This document shows, piece by piece, positions 22,598 to 34,663 of a stretch of 43,835 bases of DNA. The notes beneath the pieces are model-generated. The model was given only the letters and a program-made list of their open reading frames with translations, was not told where the DNA came from and ran no database searches. Origin of the DNA: Setaria digitata (taxonomy: Eukaryota > Nematoda > Chromadorea > Rhabditida > Setariidae); assembly GCA_003640385.1 (NCBI GenBank), contig RCAB01000505.1, forward strand, positions 1 to 43,835, in the 5' to 3' direction. Position numbers and translations under genes: made by a program. Position 1 is the first letter of the stretch, and the number at the start of each line of letters is the position of its first letter.

Positions 22598-24609
22598 TTT
22601 TTTTCCTTGAAGCAAATTAGCGGAAGGGGCAAAAGTGATGTGATGTGGACTTTGATAAAATCTATGCATCCGGAAATTCTGAGGTTAGGACTTCGCTTTT
22701 GATTCTGTGTTTTACTTGTTCCTTCTTTTTTTTTTTTTTTGCTGTCGAATTTTCACTGGTGAAAGTTAAATTGTTAAAACTTTTTGAATTTCTTTAATCC
22801 TCCTTTCTCAGTTTCTTTTGTATTTATTATTGTCCGCTTTTTGAATGACTAGTCGATGATTCTGCTCATACAGTTGTTGGCTTGAAAATTTTCTCAAAAA
22901 AGATTTTTTTTTTGTTTTTATTGGTTTCATTCCCGCTATATCTGAAATAGATGTTATGTAGTATATGAGCAAGAAATGTGAGTTATATTGTTTTAAAGTT
23001 TCTCTGTTTATTTCATTAGCGTTTTATTTCGGTTGCAATTACTTTAAGATTTGCTTCCGGTGGAATCACGTCACTGTGCGTAAACAGTAGATGATTTATC
23101 GATGATTGCTGTCTATTTCATTTGATTGATCGAAGTATATAAAAGAACTGAGATATATTTTTAAATTTTAAATATTGGAATAATATTTTCTTTATACTTG
23201 CAAGTTATAAAGTTTAAACAATGAATAACAGGAAGATTTGCTATTGTTCATCATAATAAGAATTTATTGCAGAATTATTATAACTTTTAGTGGAGCATTA
23301 TTGTAATCATAATTACAATTGACTTTAATTGTATAAAATTAACAATAATAACTGTTATTATCTCATTGCAATTATTATTATTATGATGATTGTTATTGTA
23401 TTATTATATGATAATTATATATAACAATAACAATATTTATTATTGTTATTATTTCGAAAATTAATGAAAGAAAGACAAATTGAATTTTCAAAGCAATGAT
23501 CAAATAAGTGCAGTTGCAAAAATTTTCCTTTTTCTTTTTCTCTCTTTTCTTTTTTTTTTCGTAAATTTTTATTGAAGTAATTCAGGAAATCGATGATCAT
23601 CAGCAGATGTTCTTATCGTTTAAATGATCTTGTTGTTTCGTTATCAATAATTACATATCAAAAGGCATTTATCAAAATGATATATTATTAGTAGAGGAAA
23701 AAATGAAATAGCTTCTCAAAACAGGAATTAAGTTTCTTTTCTTTTTATTTTATTTATTTGAAAAAGAAAAAAAGAAAAGAAAAACAGGGAAACAAAATAT
23801 ATGAAAAATGACTAGGATGAATTGAGCAAACATCCTCAAAACATGTTGTTTTGTTTGTTTTCATACTATGAAACTTTCATGGAAAATTGTACTGCATAAA
23901 AGATAAAATATCTGTTGAGAATTATAAATAGAAAGATTTAGGCTTTTAATTACTAAATTTTCAATATCAAATTTTCTCTGCAGTAAAAAAATGTTTCTTT
24001 TTTTTTTCATATTTAAATCGAACAAAAAAATGATTAAATGAAAACAGTATGACATATCGTCCTTTTTGTTCTACAGTATGATTAATTCCATTTCGAATTC
24101 ATCCGTGAAAAAAAAAAAAAAAAAAAAAAGACATTTGTAATAACAATCACTTGCGATTTAACTAATCAGTTGTCATTTAATAAAGTTATCGATAATACAA
24201 TTTAGTATATACGAAATATACATTAGCGTTCAATTTATAATTTATTAATTATTGTTATTATTTTTTCTTTTGAATTTTCAAAATTTTCACTCTCAAATCC
24301 TTTTTCTTAGCCAACAGACAAAATAAAACGGTGTAGCTTGTATGATAAGAAGGAAAAAATGGAAAATAAAATCTATGAATTAAAATTTTTCATAATAATA
24401 ACAAGTTGTGTTTTTTTTTTTTTTTTTTTCTTGAACTGAGATATCAATTTAAAAAAGAAAGCTCTTTTTGTCTTTTTTGTTTTGTTTTGTTTTTCTTTTT
24501 TTTTTTTGAGTGTATAAAATTTTTTAGTTAAATTAAAATTAATTCTTTGTTTCCTTTTTTTGCATTTCTAAATTTTTAAAATAATTTTAACAAAAATGAA
24601 TTCATTTTA
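22598..24609. other. Convergent interval before the SRCIN1/SKT-like gene
   Basis: Two kilobases between convergent 3' ends. It contains ATT/ATA-rich simple sequence (about 23290-23450) with a 10-bp inverted repeat (23426-23435 and 23441-23450, 5-nt loop), purine/pyrimidine tracts, and AATAAA on the minus strand at 24241-24246. No gene was recognised. Confidence 0.55.
24241..24246 (-). terminator. Putative poly(A) signal of the SRCIN1/SKT-like gene
   Basis: TTTATT on the + strand reads AATAAA on the sense strand, about 365 nt after the stop. It is one of several possible sites in AT-rich sequence. Confidence 0.25.
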
Positions 24610-27600
24610 TCAAATAATATTAGAGGGTGCACACATCTGTTGCAATTGCTCAAATTGACTATGCAATTGACGTTGCCTTTGCGCCAACTTTTCTTGACGT
24701 CCGTCCATTTCCGCTGATATTTGACGATTTCCTGAAAATTTAATGCATGAAATTTTCAAAAAAAAAAAAAGTTTCGAAATTTAAATTAAAAGTAGAAAAG
24801 AAGGAAACTAATAATTCTACCATATTAAGGGAGAGAAAAAAAAGACAAAGGCACAATTTAGAGAAATAGCTAGCTTCTAAATTTTATCAAAATTTAAATT
24901 TTAAAATGAAGAGAAAAGTGGAAGACACTAAATTTATCAACACGACACTAACTAAAATGCAATTTTAGCATTTGAGGAAAAAAATTTATTTGCAAAGTGA
25001 AGAAAGAGAGAAATAAAACATATGGCAAATAAACAATTACTAATTAATAATTAACATAATTGTATTCTTTTCTGAACGAATTTTTAATTTATCTTAGTTA
25101 TAGTAGAAAAAAAATTAAAAATTGTTCATTTTTGTTCTCAAAATTTCACATCTTTTTTTTTTTTCTCCAAGTGCAAAAACTCTTCACAAGCATAAAAACA
25201 AAACAAAAACAAAAATAAAAAAAATAAAAGTAAAAAGCCAGAAAGGACATATAAAATTTACACAAATTTATCACATCACATGTTGCAATTTATCAGTTAG
25301 ACATAACATCTGTTAAACAGTATTTGACCCCTCTTTACTTGTCCAATATCAATCATATTTGGCGTTTTTTTTTTTTTTTTTCTTTTACTAGTCCAATCCT
25401 ATTTATATTTGGCTCCTTTTTACTAGTCCAATATCATACTTTGCCCCATTTTACTAATTCAATAGTCCAAAATTTCACGTAGTCCTTCTTTTACCAGTCC
25501 AATATCATCGCCAAATATACTTAAAAAAAAAAAAAAAAAAAAAAATTATTGGTCCATTTCAGAGAAATGATTCTTCTGGAAAAATAAGAAAAGAAAAACA
25601 GGAAGTGGTACTCAAATAACTGTTAATTTAATAGCAAAAAAGAAATTTTATTTGCCAAATTTTACTGCTAATTATAATTTGCCTTTTAATAATAACTTAT
25701 CAGTTTTATAAATTAGAGTAAAATTAGTTATTTAAAACAAAACTAATTTAGGAGAATATTCCTTTTTTAAAGAAAAATTATACTGATGACGGATAATGAA
25801 CCAGTGATTAAATGGCTAATTAAAACTAGCAAATAATGACTATTTGATTAAAGGAGTGATGATTTCAGTGGAGAATAGAGAGGTTTTTCAAGAATTGAAA
25901 TAAAGAAGATTAAAAGAAACTAATTATCTTCAATTGTTAAAATAAAACATAATAGCTATTACAACTATGCCATTATACAGAAAAATATCTGTGTAATAAA
26001 ATTTATTATCTCCTGTACCAAAAAAAAAAAAAACTAATTATCAAATTAGACTGCAAAACAAAAGAAAAGTGAATGAACAATTATTTAACACTCATAAAAT
26101 ATTTCATTACACAGAAAAATATCTATGCAATAAAATTTATTACTCTTTCCTCTTCCAAAAGATAAAAAACAAAGATAATTAATTAACAAATTAGATTGTA
26201 AGAAAAAAAAAAGTGAATGGGGCAATTAATTAACCTGGACTAGGTGAAACGCTTTCGATAGCTCGACGTTGCATTTCCTGTATTTCGGATGGCGTAAAAC
26301 GATTTCTTACATCGGTTGTCGAGAAACGTTCCGGTGGTTTTGGTGGACCATTGCGAACTACCGGGAATGATGATGCCGAGTGCGGTGATTTTGATTTTGA
26401 GCGTATATCACGTTGTACCGTATTCGTAAGTTCATCAAGAATTGTATCCAATACATTGGCATTTGCAGTTGGAGTTGTATTCGATTTCATATTATATGAT
26501 GTACCTAAACTTAAAAGGAAATGAAAATAGAGTTTAAATTTATTTTTGTATGAGAAAAAAAAAATTAAATTTAATTGCCTTTAGATTTAAGGGAATGAAA
26601 AAGAAAAATGAATTTTTTTTGAGAGAAAATCAAATTTAATTTGTGAAAAAATTATTGTTCAAATAGATTTTTGTGATTTATATTATGTGATATTCTAAAT
26701 TTAAAGAAAAAAAAAATGAATTTAAATGTTTTTTCTAATTTCAAAATGCATAAAGTATTTAAATATGAGGAAAAAAAAAAATAGTCCAGCAAATCAATTT
26801 CAATTCCAAAAAAAAGATTTTTGAAAACAAAAAATAAAAATTAATTCCGTTTAGAAATGAATTAATCAAGACAATAACCCCTATTCTATGACTTTCTTAT
26901 TATGACGCAATATCATAAGGTTTTTTTTTCTAAAGGTCATACCTCTGTTGATACTCATTTCTCCAAGGTTACACCCTCTACTGTTGGCCATTTTTCAAAG
27001 GTCACATCTCTAGTAATATTAATTTCTTTAAAATTACATCTCTCTAATTTCTCTAAGATCAGAATTAATTTTGTTTTTTTTTTTTTTTTTCTAAGGCCAT
27101 TCATATCTAATAAAACAAAAAAAAAAAAAAAGTCTGTTATAATTTCGAAAAGCACAAAAATGAAATACCTTCATAATAAGCTGGTGGTGGCGGTATCAAT
27201 GGTGGCGTTTGTTCATTATCATTCATTTCCAATTTTTCCATTTCATCAGTATCAACAATATTACTATTCCTCTTATCATTATTATCACTATTACTAGTAT
27301 TATTATTATTGTTATTACCATTTCGATTTTTAGTAATTTGATCACTTAATGGAAATTTATCGCCACCATTAACAATTGGATAATCATTCTCTTTTAGTGT
27401 GAACAATGTTCGCTGTCTTGTCTTTTCAATTTTTGACAAATTTAAACTTGGATCTTGAACCATTGCTAGTTTCTTCATTGTAACCATCATATTGGCCAAT
27501 GTTTTGCAACGCCTTAGGCATTGATCAATTTGGGCTGCTTCCTCTTTCAGAAATTTCTCCTCCGATACAATTCGCTCCATATTTGCTTTAATTTCTTTTT

Positions 27601-30600
27601 CCAATTCCTGTTGTACTGCTGGAAATTGGGCTAAAAAGGAACAAAAAAAATTATGCTAATTATTTGCTTGCTTCTGAAAATTTTTGTTATTTTTGCTTGT
27701 TTTGTTTCCGAAAATTTTGAAATTCTCAAAAATGAAATAATTCATTTTTTTTTTCGTTTCTGCTTCTGTTTTTGTTTTTTTATTTTTTGCTTTTTTGTTT
27801 TGTTTTGTTTTTTGAAGAATTTAGAGAAAAAAAAAAAACACAAAATAAGCGCTGCACAAGAGTATAACTGCAAATTATTATGACTGACGAAAAATTTTAT
27901 TTACAAAAATAATTTAAAATTATTAAATGTAACAGTATCAACTGTCTGATTGATTAATTAATTAACTGATATGATTGTATTTAATTAGTTTTCGCTACGT
28001 TATATTAGATCAAAAATGAATGGTTTCGTAAGTTCAAATTTTCCGTTCTTTAATAGATAATTCACTTAAATAGATAGTTCTTTTTCTATTTCTTCAACAA
28101 TTTTGCAGCTAATAGTACACACAAAAAAAAAAAAAAAAAAAAAATGAGCGATTTTTGTCACAGATAATGAAATATTTAAATTGTTAAACTGAAAAATTCC
28201 AAATTATTTATTTCAAAAACTATTTATTTTGTTTCATTATTTGAAAATATGCTATGATCATCAGATTATTAAATGCAACTAATATATACTATAAGTGTAA
28301 TTAAATTATTACTCTATCTGGTATATTACAATTACAATTACTAATGAATCGAATATATTATTCCGCTAATCGTAATCATTGTACAGTTTAGTAGGAAACA
28401 AAATACTTCGGTATAAAAATCATTAATCATAATCATATTAATAATTCATCTAATATACTCTAATCCTAATAATCATATTTTATAGTATGGTTTATTGTTT
28501 GTAATAATTTTTTTTCTTTTTTTTTTTTTTTTTTTTTTTTTAAGTGATTAAACAATGCAAACTTTTGAGTTTCGCTGCATTTCGTCCAATTTTTGTAAGT
28601 GTTTCGGTGAATGATTCCACTTCACTCATACGCAATTTTCGATTTGTATTCAGTACCAAATGTCTCAACTCTTCAACATCTTCTTCAAATACTCTACAAA
28701 TTTCGAAAATGTTTAATAAATAAAATAAAATTTAAAACTATACTTCTTTTTTTTTTCTCTCTCTCTCTCTCTCTTCTTTAATTATTCAAAAAAAAAGAGG
28801 AGGAAAGAAAAGAAAACTGATAATTATTTTTTTGCTATCAGCAATGATAAAGCATTCATCGCTAATATTTACATTATCATTTACCATCTTAATATAACGA
28901 TATAATAATCATCATCGTTGTAATTATGTTTTAAATTATTACTGCATAGATTTCATATGATTAACATATAGACAATTCAGAAATGGTGCAGTACCATATC
29001 ACTTTTAATACACCTAAAAATTTTAATTTCAATCATATAAAATAAAATATTTCATGAAATGATCTTAATCATCATTATTACTGGCATATTGATTATGTGA
29101 TTATATCAATGATAGCATTATTATCATAACACACTTATGCCTGCGAACTTTAAATCATAAATTTTATTGCATCATTTGCTTTTCAAATTGATAACAGATA
29201 TCACTGATATTATCATTTATTCTTTCTTCTTACACGCTACTAAAGTGAAATTGTGCTGGATTGATTAGGGCTATTATTCCTCTCTATCTAGTCATTTAAA
29301 AGCTCGTCTAGACTAGTTTGAAATAAATTTAAATTTAATTTAACAAATTTACATATTTTACGTAAAGCCTTACTGGAGCGACTTTTGCAGATTATTAATT
29401 TGGGAAATATGTTCTGATTTCAAAGTATCTTTCACGTGATTTGACGGAAGTTTCGGTCTCACACCCACGTAATCTGTAACATACTGCTGAACACGATCGA
29501 ATGCGTCACGTAGTGTTTCACGTGATGCTTGTACATTTGTCTGCAATCATTATTATTATTATTTTTTTGGATAGTATATTATAAAAACAATAGTTTCACC
29601 ATTTCTAATGTTATTCATATTTTGATATGAATAACATTAGAAATGATTAAAAGAGAAAGAAAGAATGAAATTATTAAATGATTGTCATTCACCATAATCA
29701 ATACTAATTATAATTAATTGATTGTTGTGATCATTATTGATTGCAATTAAATTAACAATGCATTAATTATCATCAGTATCAACTCCTGTTAAATGGCCAC
29801 TGCAAATATTATATCAGTACTTTTTCACAATTAAATATTTATTATATTTCCTTTTATCAGTATTAATTAATTCAAACGATCACTCTGCTTATTATTATTC
29901 AGCATATATTGCAATTTATTAATTCTTATGATTGTTATCATGTTCATTACAATGATTATTACATCGATTAATTGCAATCAAATAATTGCTACATTTATTA
30001 TTATCAATATCAAATTACGTTTAAATGATCATTGTGATTATCACTATCAGTAAAATGACCATTATAATCATTATTAGTATCGAATGCATTTCAAATGAAC
30101 ATTAAGAATCATTATTACCAGGTGTCATTCATAATCAAATGATTATTGCATTTGTTGTTACCAGTACGGAATGCATTCATTCACCTGTATAGTTCGTCGA
30201 ATCTGTTTCAGTTGATTCTGTGTTTCCGTCAGATGACGTCTGAACTTCAGAAGTTGCTGCTGTGTTTCACCATTCAGGAATACAGAATCCAGCAATGATG
30301 GCTCGGTACTGCTTGGTACACTGCTTTCCGATGTTACCGATGCAACTAAAACTTTTTTTTTTTTTTCTTTTCCAAAATTCATTTGTAATACTTCTTCCGG
30401 AATTTCAAATTTTGTCTCTTTCAATAAATGTAAATTACCGAAATATTAACTTTAATTTAATCATATTTCATTTTCTTTTTCTATTTAAATTCATTTTTTT
30501 TTCTATTTTAATCAAATAATTGTAAATTTTTTTTTTCTTGGAAAAATAAAAGTAAAAATTTGAAATGAAAACAAAATAAAACAAGATAATTTTTTTAAAT

Positions 30601-33600
30601 TTGATAATTCAATTCCAATTTTAAATTTTGCTACAAATGTATGTAAAAAAAAAAAAATGAAAAATAAAAATAAAAGACGTTAAAAATGCTATTAAGAAAA
30701 AGCTTTATATTATTCGTAAAAAAAAAAAAAAAAAGATAATAATAACACCATAAATAATAATAATAAACAATCATTGTTAATTATCATCATTTACTAATGG
30801 AAATAAATACACTAATAGCAGAGCTATTTATCACAGCAAATATTATTAATACCTGTAATTTAATAATAATCAGGTGTAATGAGAATTATACAAACCATCT
30901 GGATGAAGTGCCAGAATTTGCTTCCGTAATTCTTGCATATCCCGTTGACTTGTTTCACTCATTCCCTTACTAATTAGTGCTGAATGTACCAACGATGATA
31001 GACCGGCCAGTTGACGTTCCATTGTTTCCATACGGAATCTTTTTAAATTATAAATTTTTTAAATTTTAAACTTTTTAAATTATTTACATATATATGATTT
31101 TTTTTTTTGTAAGAAAAGAACAAAAAACGATTAACAATTTATGTTTCAAAAATTTTATAATTAATATTTGAAATTATATATTGAAATTTATTTGAAATTA
31201 CTTTTGCAATTTATATTGCAAAAAAATTAGCATTTTTTTTTTTGCCTAGTAACTTTAGCTATTTATATTTAAAAATTGATAATTTATAGCTAAAAAATTA
31301 TTAATTTACATTTCAAAAAAAAAAAAAAATGAACTAATTGTACATGGAAATTTTGATAATTTATACTTGGAAATTCAAAAAAAAAAAAGAACAGTATTTG
31401 AAAAATTGCCAATTCATATTCTAAAAAAAGAAACAATTAACAATTTATATTAAAACGGGAGAAAATTATATAAAGAATTGAGAATCAGTACTTAAATTTA
31501 AAAAAAAAATAATTTGTAATTAATATTTAAAAAAATGAAAAACAATTTATGTTTCATTGATCAATTGTGGCAGCACGAAAATTTTTAAAACTTTTTGCTA
31601 ATTGGTTAAAAAAGATGAACAAGTAAGTACCAAATATCAGCTGAAATTAATCATTTTCAAGTATTTGTTAATGGAAAATGAAAAAGATACTCGGCTATTA
31701 TTAATTTATTTGAAATATGTATAATTAAACCAAAATTTTTAATTCCTTCTTCTTGAAAAAAAAAAAAAAAAAAAAAAAAAGAAAAAAAAAGACAAGGAAA
31801 GGAGAAAAATGATAATTGCTCATTGTTGGATTTAACTCAATATAACTTCCTAAAAATTTCTTTTATTTTTAATTATGGTAATTAAGTACGTAGTTACTTG
31901 ATTAAATATGTAATTATAGAATTAAATTTCTTATCACTATTGCACTATATGATTAAATAGAAAAGGAAGCAAAAATCTATTTGAAAAATGTTTGATCATT
32001 TTAAACCATAGTTAAAATCTCTCAAATAGAATTGTAATTTTTTTTTTTTTATTTGAAGGTTGTTCTAAATTACAAACATAAATAAAATCCTCTCCCTCCT
32101 TTTTATTAAAAATCAGAAATGAAAAAAAAAGGCTTAAAATTCAGTCACTCAAATTAGAATTGTTGAAGAGTATAAATGATGCCATTATTGCATTTAACTT
32201 CCTTTCATGAAATGGATAATTGAAATTTTAAAATTCTGTAAGCGAAAAATTATTGAAATGCATAATGTTGATTCCTCCTCTATTAAATGCTTAATTAATC
32301 AACCTGGCTTCTTTATCAATAATAGGTGTAATTGATCCTGAACGTTCCTGACTGCTTGTATCACTAGCATATGGATCGGAATATGAATCAAAACGTGATG
32401 ATAGTGGTGACCTGAAATGAAATAATTAAAATTTGCAATGAGATTATACTTTAAATGATAAGATAACACTTCATCTATTCATATATTTATTATTTAGAGA
32501 TATGTTGTAATGCATGAAAATTGTATCGTAAATGTTAGAAGATAGGAAATAAAAAATTTATTTATCATAAAATAAGATATATCATTTGGCTGTATACTGT
32601 ATTATACTGTCATACTGTATTCACACTGTATATCGTTTGGAAATTGAAAAAATACTACACGAGATTTACAGTAGCAACACCATACCGATTAAGTTTCATT
32701 GAGCCAAAAGAGTTTTAATATCATTCTTTTATTTATTTTTTTCACATTTTTTTCAAATTAATTACAAAATTATTACCAGAAAGTAAAATTAATGGAAGTG
32801 GTAGTAATTAGAACTGTAAAATTTCAATATACCACAAAATAAATTATCAAATATAAGATTAAATATTAAAATTACTATTTAATTTTATTAAATTACCAGC
32901 AAAATCATTAAATTAATCTCCCTAAAACAAAATTTTGGGTCAAAATTTTCACTGAATTACGGGGAATTAAATTTTGCAAACATTTAAAATTGCACCCATC
33001 TAAAATAATTGCAATTTATCACCTTGATAAATTGCATTTATTTTTATCAATTTTAATAATTTGCAAGAGCAGAAAATTATTACACAATTAATTAAAGTAT
33101 TAATAAATTTCACGCATTATATATCATGTCACGTTATCATTTTGGTAATTTGAAAATGAAAAGAACAAAAATGAAGCAATAAACCTGACTGATTTGATTG
33201 TATTACTACCGGAAAGCATACGGCTATCAAGAGCACTTGTCGGACGATAACGATGTGTTCCGATACGATTTCGATAATCGATTAGATCAATTTCGGATTC
33301 GCTTAAATAATCAAGCGATGTATGATTAATAAATCGATTCGATTGCGATGATTGATATCCGCTAGATCGTTCACGCAATTTTAGCACCGCTTGATCCTTT
33401 ATATCTCTGTTAAAAAAAAAAGAATAAACATTTTAAAAATTTTTCTAAACAATGCTTGAATGTCATTTGTTTGTTTGTTTATTTGTTTGTTTTTTTCTTT
33501 ATTTTAGAATTTTAATGCTTGTTTTTTTTTTTTTTTTTTTTTTGCATCTTGACATCATTTTGCTAATTTAATTAATTGGTATTGAAAGGAGATATATTTC

Positions 33601-34595
33601 ACAATTCTTCTTTTTTTTTTTCCATTCATAAAAGTACAATTTAAAGATTAATCTTCCTGCAATAGTTCCTAACTTTTTTAATGTCTAAAAATAAAAAAAA
33701 AAAAAAAGAACACATGTGAAATATGATATTAATTAGTGCTCTATATAAATATACATATTAATATGAAATGGCATAAAAGATTAATAAAAGGACTAATTAA
33801 TATATCATATTTTTCCAGAATTAAACAACTGGACATTTTTTGGATAATAATTCTTGTACATTTCCAGCTTCTAAATGGTATGCATACAAAAATTAAAGAA
33901 GCTACTAATTAAATTGTATATCCTTTTTAGATAATTCTTTTTTTTTTTTGCATATTTACAGTTTCTAAATGTTATGTTATGTATACAAAATTAAGGAAGT
34001 ACTAATTAATTGCACTTTTTCTTTTTCCTAAACTAAACAATCATTTCCGGTTAATAATTCCTGCACATTTTACAGTTTTTGTTCTTCCAATCAATCAGTA
34101 CTGTAAATGTTGTATTGGAATTCATTTATTATTTCATTTGTGCAACGAATATCATTTTATTTCTATTTATCTAAATATTTCCATGTATTCGTTTAAAAAA
34201 AAAAATTTTTTTTTTTTTTTACTATTTCATTTAAATTAATGTAATAATTTCGTATTATAATTTCTGTACGGCTAAATAAACATAAACATTTCTGGATAAT
34301 AATTCCTGCATATTTCCAGTTTTTTAAATGACCATATACATTGGAAAGTTAGGGAAGTACCAATTAATTTGTACATTTTCTTTTTTTTCCAAAACTAAAG
34401 AAATCATTACCGGAACCGGAATTTTATTTTAAAATTTTTGAAAAAAAAAAAAAAAAAACATAGAAAATTCACTTCCCGCTAGTGGAGTAAAATTGATCGA
34501 ATAAATTGGATGAGAGAAAAGATCGACCGGACGACATTTGGCAAGTTTTACTAAGGCTTTATGGTACGGTGAATTATATTTATGTATGTATTGTA

Positions 34596-34663
<68 letters not shown>

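Noticed and set aside
26902..27297. 131-codon + strand frame
   Set aside because: Crosses a degenerate repeat and lies antisense to the in-frame, homology-supported exon 11 of the SRCIN1/SKT-like gene; poly-Tyr at the end is the antisense of AAT/GAT repeats.
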